This document shows positions 33,976 to 43,275 of a stretch of DNA of 46,748 bases, one piece after another (position 1 is the stretch's first letter; every line of letters begins with the position of its first letter). The stretch covers positions 1 through 46,748 of the forward strand of contig CAIXWQ010001212.1 in the NCBI GenBank assembly GCA_903923175.1, in the 5' to 3' direction. This DNA is from an uncultured delta proteobacterium. Lineage in GTDB: Bacteria > Myxococcota_A > Polyangia > Polyangiales > JADJMO01. A program made the translations under genes and the position numbers. The notes below the pieces were generated by a model. The model was given only the letters and a program-made list of their open reading frames with translations, did no database searches and was not told where the DNA came from.

Positions 33976-34003
33976 TGGACATCGGCGCGCACACTGCTAG
34001 ATT
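33976..34003 (+). promoter_or_regulatory. Candidate sigma70-type promoter for the ribosomal operon
   Basis: TGGACA (33976-33981) and TAGATT (33998-34003) are separated by 16 bases, one mismatch and two mismatches from the TTGACA and TATAAT consensus. They lie 172 bases before the rplV start, the first gene of the ribosomal operon. The leader between them and rplV includes a perfect inverted repeat, TTTCCC-TC-GGGAAA, at 34030-34043. Assignment is by position and match only. Confidence 0.5.
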
Positions 34004-34175
34004 GCGCGCCCCTCTCGAAATCAGGCGAGTTTCCCTCGGGAAATGAGCTTGGACCGGGCGGCCCGCAACGCGAAGAGCGAGCGAGCTGTCTTGACTGGCG
34101 GTCCTAACGGCGCGCTCCCCCGGCAAAGCCAGGCGCGTACGAGGAAGCCACCCAACTGAAACGAAGGACGTCTCT

Positions 34176-34523
34176 ATGGCCAGCAAGGCGATGGCGAGAT
34201 TTGCGCGGATCTCTCCGCGTAAGGCGCGAATGATCGTCGATTTCGTGCGCGGGAAGTCGGCCGCCCAGGCACTGCAGCTCCTGCAGTTCACCAACAAGGC
34301 GGGCGCCCCCTGGGTCCGGAAGGTCATCGAGTCCGCCGTGGCGAACGCCCGGCAGAAGGACCCGACCGTCGACGTCGACGCCCTCTACGTCGCGACCGCC
34401 ACCGTCGACAAGGGGCCGAACAGTCACATGCGCCGTTGGCGCCCTCGCGCGATGGGTCGGGCCACGCGCGTCCAGAAGGGCGTCAGCCACATTACCGTCG
34501 TCCTCGAGAGCGCGAAGAAGTAA
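34176..34523 (+). CDS. rplV: 50S ribosomal protein L22
   Basis: L22 lines the exit tunnel and binds several 23S rRNA domains. The 115-residue protein has the typical MARFARISPRKARMIVDFVR start, and the C-terminal hairpin KGPNSHMRRWRPRAMGRATR that reaches into the tunnel. AAGGA lies upstream of the ATG. It is the first gene of the operon here; rpsS and the other early S10-operon genes are not upstream. Confidence 0.97.
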   Translation: MASKAMARFARISPRKARMIVDFVRGKSAAQALQLLQFTNKAGAPWVRKVIESAVANARQKDPTVDVDALYVATATVDKGPNSHMRRWRPRAMGRATRVQKGVSHITVVLESAKK

Positions 34524-34538
34524 GGCGGGAGGAAAGCC

Positions 34539-35243
<705 letters not shown>

Positions 35244-35258
35244 TCTGGAGAGCGTGTC

Positions 35259-35675
35259 ATGCTCGCACCGAAAAAGGTCAAGTTCCGCAAGGTAATGAAG
35301 GGCAACACCAGGGGTACGGCGCACCGCGGGTGCGACGTCTCCTTCGGTGACTTCGGTCTCCAGGCCATGGGGCCCGGCAAGATCACGTCCCGCCAGATCG
35401 AAGCGGCCCGCATGGCGATCACTCGCCACGTGAAGCGCCTCGGCAAGCTCTTCATCCGCATCTTCCCCGACAAGCCGATCTCGAAGAAGCCGGCCGAGAC
35501 CCGCATGGGTCACGGCAAGGGCAACCCCGAGGAATGGGTGTCCGTCGTGCTGCCCGGGCGCGTCATGTACGAGCTCCAGGGCGTTTCGCTCGAGATCGCC
35601 AAAGAGGCCTTCCGCCTCGCGGGCCACAAGCTCCCGATCCCGGTGAAGTTCCTCGTCCGCGGAGACCTGTCATGA
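35259..35675 (+). CDS. rplP: 50S ribosomal protein L16
   Basis: L16 helps organise the A site and the central protuberance of the 50S subunit. The 138-residue protein starts [19 protein letters not shown] and contains [14 protein letters not shown] and the [12 protein letters not shown] loop near the tRNA elbow, all typical. Its TGA overlaps the next ATG (ATGA), which couples it to rpmC. Confidence 0.97.
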   Translation: MLAPKKVKFRKVMKGNTRGTAHRGCDVSFGDFGLQAMGPGKITSRQIEAARMAITRHVKRLGKLFIRIFPDKPISKKPAETRMGHGKGNPEEWVSVVLPGRVMYELQGVSLEIAKEAFRLAGHKLPIPVKFLVRGDLS

Positions 35676-35926
35676 AGACGACGGAGTTGAAGGACAAGTC
35701 GGTCGACGAGCTCAAGGAGCTCGCGAAGACCCGTACCAACGAGCTGTTCCAGGCGCGGCTGCAGAACTTCACGAATCAGCTCGACGACACGAGCTCGATC
35801 ACGAAGGCCCGCAAGGACATCGCCCGTATCCTGGGCGAGCTCCGTCACCGCGAGCTCGATGCGCTCGCGGCCGAGATCCAGTCGCAGCTCGCGGCCGCGA
35901 GCTCCGAAGCGAAGGCGGAAGGCTGA
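35672..35926 (+). CDS. rpmC: 50S ribosomal protein L29
   Basis: L29 is a small helical protein near the tunnel exit. This 84-residue protein is two helices with the family motif [14 protein letters not shown] and a longer Ala/Ser-rich C-terminus. It starts at an ATG overlapping the rplP stop, and ends two bases before rpsQ. Confidence 0.95.
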   Translation: MKTTELKDKSVDELKELAKTRTNELFQARLQNFTNQLDDTSSITKARKDIARILGELRHRELDALAAEIQSQLAAASSEAKAEG

Positions 35927-35928
35927 TC

Positions 35929-36345
35929 ATGGCCGAGAAGAAGGACAAGGCGGCGCCCAAGGCGGCCGCCAAGAAGACCGAGCCGGCTGCCACGAAGCCG
36001 GCCGACGCGAAGGCTGCCGCCCCCAAGGCCGCCAAGCCCGCGAAGCCGGCCGCCCCCAAGGGCACGCCGACCCCGCCCCGCAACGACCCCCGCGGTCGCC
36101 ATCGCGCGCTGATCGGCTTCGTCCGCAGCGACAAGATGGACAAGACCGTCGTGGTCGAAGTGACCTCGCTGCGCCGCGATGCCGTCTACGGGAAGTACCT
36201 GAAGACGCGCAGCCGCTACAAGGCGCACGACGAGAAGAACCAGTACAAGACGGGCGACAAGGTCGAGATCCGCGAGCACCGTCCGCTCTCGAAAGAGAAG
36301 CACTGGATCGTGTCGCGCATGATCGAGGCCGCGAAGGTCGAGTAG
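35929..36345 (+). CDS. rpsQ: 30S ribosomal protein S17 with Lys/Ala/Pro-rich N-terminal extension
   Basis: S17 binds 16S rRNA in the body of the 30S subunit. The S17 core is residues about 58-138, with [20 protein letters not shown], the [20 protein letters not shown] turn and RPLSKEKHW. The first 57 residues are an extension rich in Ala, Lys and Pro with no fold, close to the tails on L5 and the SRPBCC protein in this window. Usual S17 is about 80-90 residues. The extension is in frame with the ATG at 35929 and no better start lies at the core. It may bind rRNA or be a lineage trait. Confidence 0.94.
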   Translation: MAEKKDKAAPKAAAKKTEPAATKPADAKAAAPKAAKPAKPAAPKGTPTPPRNDPRGRHRALIGFVRSDKMDKTVVVEVTSLRRDAVYGKYLKTRSRYKAHDEKNQYKTGDKVEIREHRPLSKEKHWIVSRMIEAAKVE

Positions 36346-36355
36346 GAGCGTCGTC

Positions 36356-36721
36356 ATGATCCAGATGAAGACCGTGCTCGACGTCGCCGACAACTCCGGC
36401 GCCAAGTCCGTCCAGTGCATCAAGGTGCTCGGCGGTTCCCGTCGTCGCTACGCTGGCCTCGGCGACATCATCGTCGTCGCCATCAAAGAGGCGTCTTCCG
36501 GCAAGGTGAAGAAGGGGGACACCGCTCGCGCGGTCGTCGTCCGCACCCGCCGCGAATACCAGCGCCCCGACGGCAGCTACATCAAGTTCGACGCCAACAG
36601 CGCCGTCCTGATCAACAAAGAGAATGAGCCGATTGGCACGCGTATCTTCGGGCCGGTCGCCCGCGAGCTGCGCGCCAAGAAGTTCATGAAGATCATCTCG
36701 CTCGCCCCCGAGGTCGTCTGA
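36356..36721 (+). CDS. rplN: 50S ribosomal protein L14
   Basis: L14 forms part of the intersubunit bridge and the landing site for translation factors. The 121-residue protein opens [20 protein letters not shown] and has [19 protein letters not shown] and the C-terminal [17 protein letters not shown], as expected. Its stop overlaps the rplX ATG by one base. Confidence 0.97.
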   Translation: MIQMKTVLDVADNSGAKSVQCIKVLGGSRRRYAGLGDIIVVAIKEASSGKVKKGDTARAVVVRTRREYQRPDGSYIKFDANSAVLINKENEPIGTRIFGPVARELRAKKFMKIISLAPEVV

Positions 36722-37047
36722 TGGCCGCCCGCATCAAGAAGGGGGACACCGTCCAGGTGATCTCCGGCAAAGACAAAGGCAAGACGGGCACCGTCATCAA
36801 GTACATCCCCGAGGACGACAAGGTCGTCGTCCAGGGGATCAACATGGTGACGAAGCACCAGAAGCCGACGCAGCGGAACCCGGAAGGGTCGCGCTTCCAG
36901 AAGGAAGCCGCCCTCGCCGCCTGCAAGGTCATGCCGGTCGACCCCTCCACCGGGAAGGGCACGCGCGTTCGTTTCGAGACGAGCGCCGACGGCAAGAAAG
37001 TTCGCGTCGCGTCCACGAAGAAGTCGGGAGCGAAGCTCGACGCTTGA
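36721..37047 (+). CDS. rplX: 50S ribosomal protein L24
   Basis: L24 is an assembly-initiating 50S protein with a KOW domain. The 108-residue protein has the KOW motif IKKGDTVQVISGKDKGKTGT and the family segment VVQGINMVTKHQKPTQRNPE. It is joined to rplN by a one-base stop/start overlap. The 61 bases after it hold a hairpin before rplE. Confidence 0.96.
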   Translation: MAARIKKGDTVQVISGKDKGKTGTVIKYIPEDDKVVVQGINMVTKHQKPTQRNPEGSRFQKEAALAACKVMPVDPSTGKGTRVRFETSADGKKVRVASTKKSGAKLDA

Positions 37048-37063
37048 TCCCCTGCTCGCGGAC

Positions 37064-37084
37064 CGGTGAGGCCCTGTCTCACCG
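37064..37084 (+). promoter_or_regulatory. Hairpin between rplX and rplE
   Basis: CGGTGAG (37064-37070) and CTCACCG (37078-37084) form a perfect 7-bp stem with a seven-base loop, 24 bases before the rplE ATG. In E. coli, S8 represses the spc operon by binding mRNA around the start of rplE, so a structure at the same place is worth comparing. I have not matched it to the S8 site. Confidence 0.4.
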
Positions 37085-37108
37085 CAAGTCGGGCGCACGG
37101 AGCACGAG

Positions 37109-37828
<720 letters not shown>

Positions 37829-37832
37829 TTCG

Positions 37833-38018
37833 ATGGCCACTGCTGCCGATTTCGCCAAGCTGAACCGCGCGCCGAAGTTCGCGGTCCGACACCGCAACCG
37901 TTGCAAGGTGTGTGGGCGCTCGCGCGCCTACTACCGCAAGTTCGAGCTCTGCCGCATCTGCCTCCGGCTGTACGCCCTCCGCGGCGACGTCCCGGGCGTC
38001 CTCAAGGCGAGCTGGTGA
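37833..38018 (+). CDS. rpsN: 30S ribosomal protein S14, zinc-binding type
   Basis: S14 helps assemble the 30S head. This is the short 61-residue zinc-binding form, with two CxxC pairs (CKVC and CRIC) around [12 protein letters not shown] 135-base gap follows before rpsH, longer than most gaps in this operon. It has no clear hairpin and I saw no good promoter in it. Confidence 0.97.
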   Translation: MATAADFAKLNRAPKFAVRHRNRCKVCGRSRAYYRKFELCRICLRLYALRGDVPGVLKASW

Positions 38019-38153
38019 TCGGCCCGCGGTGCTGCCAAGCATCGCCGAAAGCCGCAGCCCAAGACTTCGAACCACGTGTGTTTTCTCGCCCATCGGAACG
38101 CGTGACCCCACGGCCGCCGACGGGAAGAACGGGAAGGACAAGGAATCTCTCTC

Positions 38154-38546
38154 ATGACCAGTGATCCGATCGCCGACCTGCTCGCGAGGCTGCGGAACGC
38201 GTCGCTGGCGCGCCACGAGCGCGCCGAGATGCCGTCGTCGAGGCTTCGCGTCAGCATCGCGAAGCTCCTCAAGGACGAGGGCTACGTCGACGACGTCCGC
38301 GAGACCGACGGGCCCAAGAAGACCCTCACGATCGTGCTCCGCTACGGCCGTGACCGGCAGTCGGCCTTTGACGGCCTCCGTCGCGTCTCGCGCCCCGGTC
38401 GCCGCGTCTACGTGCGCCACGACCAGATCCCGCGCGTCCGTAACGGCTACGGGATCGCCATCCTGAGCACGTCGCGTGGCGTGATGACCGACCGCCAGGC
38501 CCGCAAGGCGTCCGTGGGCGGCGAGCTCCTGTGCGAGGTGTGGTGA
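38154..38546 (+). CDS. rpsH: 30S ribosomal protein S8
   Basis: S8 binds the central domain of 16S rRNA and in E. coli also represses the spc operon. The 130-residue protein opens TSDPIADLLARLRNASLARH and has the C-terminal GYGIAILSTSRGVMTDRQAR motif of the family. AAGGA lies before the ATG, and the stop overlaps the rplF ATG by one base. Confidence 0.97.
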   Translation: MTSDPIADLLARLRNASLARHERAEMPSSRLRVSIAKLLKDEGYVDDVRETDGPKKTLTIVLRYGRDRQSAFDGLRRVSRPGRRVYVRHDQIPRVRNGYGIAILSTSRGVMTDRQARKASVGGELLCEVW

Positions 38547-39151
38547 TGGCTGCCCAGACGAGCGTCGCGGCTCCGGCCGCCGGAGAGGCGTTCCGCTTCT
38601 CGCGCATCGGCAAGCGTCCGATCGAGCTCCCCAAGGGGGTCACGGCCGCGGTCAAGGGTGAGATCTTCGAGGTCACCGGCCCCAAGGGGACGCTGAGCCG
38701 CAAGGTCCCGCCGTGCGTCAAGATCACCATCGAGGCTGGCAAGATCTCGGTTTCCCCGACGGTCGGCGGTCGTGACGGTGCGCGCTTCCAGGGCCTCACC
38801 CGGGCCCTCTTCGCTGCCATGACGAAGGGCGCCGCCGTCGGTGTCGTGAAGGAGCTCGAGCTCGTCGGCACCGGCTATCGCGCCGAGGTCAAGGGCCAGA
38901 CCATCACGCTCGCCCTCGGTTTCTCTCACCCCGTCCACTTCGAGCTCCCGAGCGGCGTCACCGCGCGGGTGCCGCCGGAGAGCAAGGGCACTCTGATCGT
39001 GCTCGAGGGGAACGATCTCGAGAAGATGGGTCAGCTCGCGGCCAAGCTCCGCGCGATCCGTCCGCCGGAGCCGTACGGCGGCAAGGGCGTTCGTTACAAG
39101 GGCGAAAAGGTCCGTCAGAAGGCGGGCAAGAGCGGCGCTAAGGGCAAGTGA
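38546..39151 (+). CDS. rplF: 50S ribosomal protein L6
   Basis: L6 lies near the sarcin-ricin loop, where elongation factors bind. The 201-residue protein has the family start SRIGKRPIELPKGVTAAVKG at about residue 24, the ELVGTGYRAEVKGQTITLAL repeat and the C-terminal RPPEPYGGKGVRYKGEKVRQ. The first 23 residues, Ala-rich, are an extension to the usual N-terminus. The ATG overlaps the rpsH stop. Confidence 0.96.
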   Translation: MAAQTSVAAPAAGEAFRFSRIGKRPIELPKGVTAAVKGEIFEVTGPKGTLSRKVPPCVKITIEAGKISVSPTVGGRDGARFQGLTRALFAAMTKGAAVGVVKELELVGTGYRAEVKGQTITLALGFSHPVHFELPSGVTARVPPESKGTLIVLEGNDLEKMGQLAAKLRAIRPPEPYGGKGVRYKGEKVRQKAGKSGAKGK

Positions 39152-39192
39152 TTGCCTGCTCCGATTAGTCGTAAGGCGAGGAGAACGTAGTC

Positions 39193-39552
39193 ATGGGCAG
39201 CATTCTGCAAGGGCGCGAGCGCCGCAAGCTCCGCATCCGAAAGCGCATCTCGGGGGATACCGAGCGTCCGCGTCTCTCGGTGTTCCGGTCCGCGAAGCAC
39301 ATCTACGCCCAGGTGATCGACGACACGACCGGCAAGACGCTGGCGTTCGCGTCGACCCTCTCGAAGGACCTCAAGGGGACCCTCGAGGGCAAGAAGAAGA
39401 GCGACGAAGCGAAGGCCGTTGGCGCGCTCATCGCGACGCTCTGCAAGGGCCAGAAGATCGAAAAGGTCGTCTTCGACCGCAACGGCTACATCTACCACGG
39501 TCGCGTCAAGGCTCTTGCCGATGCCGCTCGCGCCGCTGGGCTGAAGTTCTAG
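39193..39552 (+). CDS. rplR: 50S ribosomal protein L18
   Basis: L18 binds 5S rRNA with L5. The 119-residue protein has [20 protein letters not shown] and [14 protein letters not shown], and ends [20 protein letters not shown], all typical of the family. AAGGCGAGGAG upstream is the ribosome binding site. Confidence 0.97.
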   Translation: MGSILQGRERRKLRIRKRISGDTERPRLSVFRSAKHIYAQVIDDTTGKTLAFASTLSKDLKGTLEGKKKSDEAKAVGALIATLCKGQKIEKVVFDRNGYIYHGRVKALADAARAAGLKF

Positions 39553-39562
39553 GAGCCGCCCA

Positions 39563-40135
39563 ATGGCACTCGACCACATCGACGAAGAAAAGCTCAAGGA
39601 GCGCGTCGTCCACATCAACCGCGTCGCGAAGGTCGTCAAAGGCGGCCGTCGCTTCTCGTTCTCGGCCCTCGTGGTCGTTGGCGACGAGTCGGGTCACGTG
39701 GGCGTCGGTCTCGGCAAGGCGAACGAAGTCCCCGAGGCGATCCGCAAGGGGAACGACCAGGCGCGAAAGAACATGTTCAAGGTGCCGCTGAACGGCGTCA
39801 CCATCCCGCATGAGTCGTTCGGCCACTTCGGCGCCGGCAAGGTCCTGCTCCGTCCGGCCTCGCCCGGAACGGGCGTCATCGCCGGCGGCGCGGTCCGCGC
39901 AGTCGTCGAGAGCGCGGGCATCCACGACATCCTCTCGAAGTGCCTCGGCACCTCGAACTCGCACAACGTCGTCCGCGCCACGATCGCCGCCCTCAAGGAG
40001 CTCCGCGCTCCCGAGGACATCGCGGCTCGGCGCCGGATGAACGTCGACGAGGTTTCCACGACCACCAAGCACGCCGGCGATGCCCAGAAGATGGCGCGTG
40101 GCGTGGCTGCCGCGCCCACCGGAGGTGCGACGTGA
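39563..40135 (+). CDS. rpsE: 30S ribosomal protein S5
   Basis: S5 helps keep decoding accurate. The 190-residue protein has the N-terminal domain [20 protein letters not shown] with [20 protein letters not shown], and the C-terminal segment with [20 protein letters not shown]. The C-terminus is somewhat extended by Ala/Gly/Thr. Its stop overlaps the rpmD GTG (GTGA). Confidence 0.97.
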   Translation: MALDHIDEEKLKERVVHINRVAKVVKGGRRFSFSALVVVGDESGHVGVGLGKANEVPEAIRKGNDQARKNMFKVPLNGVTIPHESFGHFGAGKVLLRPASPGTGVIAGGAVRAVVESAGIHDILSKCLGTSNSHNVVRATIAALKELRAPEDIAARRRMNVDEVSTTTKHAGDAQKMARGVAAAPTGGAT

Positions 40136-40320
40136 AGACGAAGCTCAAGGTCACCCAGGTGCGCGGCTTCTCGCACCGCCCCGAGACGCAGCGGGTCATC
40201 CTGCGTGGGCTCGGCCTTCGCGGCCCGCACTCGACCGTCGTCGTGGACAACACGCCGTCGTTCCGCGGCATGGTCAAGAAGGTCATCCACCTCGTCACCG
40301 TGGAGGAGACCGATGGCTGA
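40132..40320 (+). CDS. rpmD: 50S ribosomal protein L30
   Basis: L30 is a small 50S protein, 62 residues here. It starts [20 protein letters not shown] and has the family motif [20 protein letters not shown]. The GTG start overlaps the rpsE stop, and the stop overlaps the start of rplO by eight bases, so all three are translationally coupled. Confidence 0.95.
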   Translation: MKTKLKVTQVRGFSHRPETQRVILRGLGLRGPHSTVVVDNTPSFRGMVKKVIHLVTVEETDG

Positions 40321-40801
40321 CCGACTCGCAAAGATCGCCGCCCCCGTCGGCGCGAACACCCCCAAGACCCGCGCGGGTCGCGGCGTTGGTTCCGGCCTGG
40401 GCAAGACGGCCGGCCGTGGGCAGAAGGGCCAGAAGGCCCGGTCCACCGGCAACATCGGCAAGAAGCACTTCCAGGGCGGGCAGACGCCGATCCAGCGTCG
40501 CCTCCCGAAGCGCGGCTTCCGCAATCCGTTCCCGACCGCGGTCGCCGAGGTCAACGTCGGCACCCTCGAGTCGTTCGACGCCGGGGCCACGATCGACGAA
40601 GCGCTCCTCCGCGAGCGTGGGTTCGTGAAGGGCAAGGCAGACGTGCTCAAGATTCTCGGTGACGGCGAGCTCACCAAGAAGCTCACCGTCCGCGCGCACG
40701 CCTTCTCGAAGGGCGCGACCGCGAAGATCGAGAAGGCCGGCGGCACCGTCGTCCTCCTCACGCCGCCCGCCACCGAGGCGCCGGCCGCCGCGGCCGGCTG
40801 A
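40313..40801 (+). CDS. rplO: 50S ribosomal protein L15
   Basis: L15 is a late-assembly 50S protein with a long extended N-terminus. The 162-residue protein has the glycine-rich RAGRGVGSGLGKTAGRGQKG and GGQTPIQRRLPKRGF motifs and ends with a strand-rich VRAHAFSKGATAKIEKAGGT domain. The ATG at 40313 overlaps the end of rpmD. Confidence 0.97.
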   Translation: MADRLAKIAAPVGANTPKTRAGRGVGSGLGKTAGRGQKGQKARSTGNIGKKHFQGGQTPIQRRLPKRGFRNPFPTAVAEVNVGTLESFDAGATIDEALLRERGFVKGKADVLKILGDGELTKKLTVRAHAFSKGATAKIEKAGGTVVLLTPPATEAPAAAAG

Positions 40802-40820
40802 TCGCTCGCATCCGCTTCCC

Positions 40821-42161
40821 ATGGCCCTTGGAGCCCTCGCGAACATCGGCAAGCTGGCCGATCTCCGGCGCCGGATCGTCTTCACGATCGGGATGCTGGC
40901 GATCTACCGCCTAGGCGTCTTCGTCACGACCCCCGGCGTCGACCGAAAGGTCATGCAGGGGTACATGGCGGCCGGCGGCGGCGGCGGCATCCTGAGCGTC
41001 GTCAACCTGTTCTCAGGTGGCGCGCTCGAGCAGCTGTCGATCTTCGCGCTCGGCATCATGCCGTACGTCTCGTCTTCCATCATCCTCCAGCTCCTCGGCA
41101 TGGTGTTCAAGCCGATCGAGGAGCTTCGCAAGGAAGGCGAGGCGGGGCAGCGGAAGATCAATCAGTACACGCGCTACGGAACCATCGCGCTCTCTTCGCT
41201 TCAGTCCTTCGGCGTCGCGATGCAGCTCGAGGGGATGAACAACGTCCAGTTCGGGGCGGGGCTCACGGGCAACGTGGTCGCCCACCCCGGCTGGGGGTTC
41301 CGTCTTCTCACGATGCTCACACTCACGACGGGCTGCGCCTTCGTGATGTGGATCGGTGAACAGATCACCGAGCGAGGGATCGGCAACGGGATCTCGCTGA
41401 TCATCTTCGTCGGGATCGTCACCGACATCCCGGGCGCGCTCAAACGTTACTACGACACGAACGAGGGGAACCTCCAGCCCCTCACCGTCTTCGCGGTCGG
41501 AGCGATCATCCTCCTCACCGTCATGACGATCGTGTTCTTCGAGCGTGGCCAGCGGAAGATTCCGATCCAGTACAGCCGGCGCAACGTCGGCCGCCGAATC
41601 TACGGCGGCCAGGCAGCTCACCTGCCGCTCCGCGTGAACACGTCGGGGACCATCCCGCCGATCTTCGCGTCCTCGCTGCTCGGATTTCCTGCGACGCTCG
41701 CCAGCCTGAAGATTCCGGGCGCGCAGCGGCTGCAGAACATGATCCAGCCCGGCGAGTGGATGTACAACTTCATCTACGTCGTCCTGATTGTGTTCTTCTG
41801 CTACTTCTACACGGCGGTGACCTTCCAGCCGGTCGACGTCGCCGACAACCTGAAGAAGCAGCAGGCGTTCATTCCTGGCATCCGACCTGGGAAGAAGACG
41901 GCCGAGTACATCGATCGCGTGCTCACGCGCATCACGCTCGGCGGGTCGCTCTACGTCGCCGCGGTCTGCATCGTGCCGACCATCGTGCAGAGCTACTTCC
42001 GGGTGCCCTTCTACTTCGGCGGCACGTCGATCATGATCGTGGTCGGCGTCGCCCTCGACACGGTCCAGCAGGTGGAGAGCCACCTCATCACGCGTAACTA
42101 CGAAGGCCTGGCTGGCGCGCGCGCGACCAAGATCCGCGGCCGAAGGGACTACGCGTCATGA
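40821..42161 (+). CDS. secY: Protein translocase subunit SecY
   Basis: SecY is the channel of the Sec translocon in the inner membrane. The 446-residue protein has ten hydrophobic segments, the RIVFTIGMLAIYRLGVFVTT first helix, PYVSSSIILQLLGMVFKPIE in helix 2, the loop GEAGQRKINQYTRYGTIALS and the GNGISLIIFVGIV region. The length is normal. It starts 19 bases after rplO and is followed 73 bases later by adk. Confidence 0.97.
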   Translation: MALGALANIGKLADLRRRIVFTIGMLAIYRLGVFVTTPGVDRKVMQGYMAAGGGGGILSVVNLFSGGALEQLSIFALGIMPYVSSSIILQLLGMVFKPIEELRKEGEAGQRKINQYTRYGTIALSSLQSFGVAMQLEGMNNVQFGAGLTGNVVAHPGWGFRLLTMLTLTTGCAFVMWIGEQITERGIGNGISLIIFVGIVTDIPGALKRYYDTNEGNLQPLTVFAVGAIILLTVMTIVFFERGQRKIPIQYSRRNVGRRIYGGQAAHLPLRVNTSGTIPPIFASSLLGFPATLASLKIPGAQRLQNMIQPGEWMYNFIYVVLIVFFCYFYTAVTFQPVDVADNLKKQQAFIPGIRPGKKTAEYIDRVLTRITLGGSLYVAAVCIVPTIVQSYFRVPFYFGGTSIMIVVGVALDTVQQVESHLITRNYEGLAGARATKIRGRRDYAS

Positions 42162-42234
42162 GCGCTCGAGCCGACCTGCATGCGGACTTCCTCGGGAGCG
42201 CGCGGTGCGCCCTCCGGGAGATTGGGGGCGTGCC

Positions 42235-42867
42235 ATGCGGCTGATCCTCATCGGGCCGCCAGGTGCCGGCAAAGGCACCCAGGCGAAGGTCGTCGTCGAG
42301 CAGTTCGGTATTCCGCAGATTTCGACCGGCGACATGCTCCGCGAGCACAAGGCCAAGGGCACGGCCCTCGGCACGAAGGCGGCGGAGTACATGAATCGCG
42401 GCGCTCTCGTCCCAGACGAGGTGGTGATCGGCATGGTCGAGGAGCGGCTCAAGCTCGACGATGCCAGGAACGGGTTCCTCTTCGATGGGTTCCCGCGAAC
42501 GGTGGCTCAGGCCGAGGCGCTCGACGCGACCTTGGCGAGGCTCGGGCTGGAACTCGACGGCGTCGTCCTCATCGAGGTCGCCGATGAACTGCTGGTCGAG
42601 CGCATCTGTGGCCGTCGCACCGACAAAGCCACTGGACAGATCTATCATCTCAAGTACAATCCGCCCCCCCCTGGCGCCGAACTCGTTCAGCGAGCCGACG
42701 ACAAGGAGGAGGTCGTGAAGGAGCGGCTCGTCGCGTACCACGCGCAGACCGCCCCTCTCGTCCCTTACTACGAGGCGCGCGGGATTCTCCGTCGCGTCGA
42801 CGGAGTGGGGGATCTCGCCCAGGTGACCGCGCGGCTCGTCGCCGCGGTGTCGCCGAAGGCGAAATGA
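42235..42867 (+). CDS. adk: Adenylate kinase
   Basis: Adk converts ATP and AMP to two ADP. The 210-residue protein has the P-loop GPPGAGKGTQ (7-16), the AMP-binding STGDMLR and DGFPRTVAQAEALD motifs, and the long lid with ICGRRTDKATGQIYHLKYNP, without zinc-binding cysteines. The ATG at 42235 matches the family start. Its stop overlaps the infA start (ATGA). No map gene lies between adk and infA. Confidence 0.97.
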   Translation: MRLILIGPPGAGKGTQAKVVVEQFGIPQISTGDMLREHKAKGTALGTKAAEYMNRGALVPDEVVIGMVEERLKLDDARNGFLFDGFPRTVAQAEALDATLARLGLELDGVVLIEVADELLVERICGRRTDKATGQIYHLKYNPPPPGAELVQRADDKEEVVKERLVAYHAQTAPLVPYYEARGILRRVDGVGDLAQVTARLVAAVSPKAK

Positions 42868-43085
42868 CCGACTCGGCACGTGCCGAGACCACCGGAGGAA
42901 CGATCGAGGAAGCACTCCCCAGCGCCCTGTATCGCGTGAAGCTCGACGACGGCCGCAAGGTCGTGGCAGGGCTCGCGATGGAGGCGAGGAGGACGCTCAT
43001 CAAGATCGCCCCCGGTGACAGGGTAGAGGTGCTCGTGAGCGCTCTCGACCCGACGCGCGGGAAAATCACGGGACGGCGAACCTAG
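42864..43085 (+). CDS. infA: Translation initiation factor IF-1 (divergent)
   Basis: IF-1 binds the 30S A site during initiation. The 73-residue S1-like fold is clear: GTIEEALPSALYRVKLDDGR, then IKIAPGDRVEVLVSALDPTR and GKIT at the end. The central stretch that is normally HISGKMR reads GLAMEARRT, and the first 12 residues differ from the usual MAKED start. Because HISGKMR contributes to 30S binding, this could be a divergent copy with a second infA elsewhere. The position, between adk and rpmJ in the spc/alpha region, is the standard one for infA. Confidence 0.88.
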   Translation: MTDSARAETTGGTIEEALPSALYRVKLDDGRKVVAGLAMEARRTLIKIAPGDRVEVLVSALDPTRGKITGRRT

Positions 43086-43148
43086 CCCGCCGCCCCCTCG
43101 CCGACCGCAGCTGCGGGCGGCCGGTCACGGAACGAGCGGAGAGCCGTC

Positions 43149-43265
43149 ATGAAGGTCCGTCCTTCGGTGAAGAAAATCTGTGTGAAGTGCAAGGTCGTGC
43201 GCCGCCGTGGCGTCGTGCGCGTGATCTGCGAGAACCCCAAGCACAAGCAGCGTCAGGGCAACTAG
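43149..43265 (+). CDS. rpmJ: 50S ribosomal protein L36
   Basis: A 38-residue zinc-binding L36. The start is [20 protein letters not shown], with two cysteines (11 and 14), a third in [15 protein letters not shown] (27) and a His (32), which together make the metal site. It lies 63 bases after infA and 10 bases before rpsM, with GGAGAG before the ATG. The gene is short but its place and sequence leave little doubt. Confidence 0.96.
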   Translation: MKVRPSVKKICVKCKVVRRRGVVRVICENPKHKQRQGN

Positions 43266-43275
43266 GAGTTCAGTC

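Noticed and set aside
34091-34096. TTGACT as a -35 element near rplV
   Set aside because: No -10-like sequence lies at a suitable distance; the TGGACA...TAGATT pair upstream fits better.
43103-43126. Inverted repeats between infA and rpmJ, including CCGCAGCTGCGG
   Set aside because: Short and GC-rich in a GC-rich genome; no position relative to a start or stop makes a function likely.
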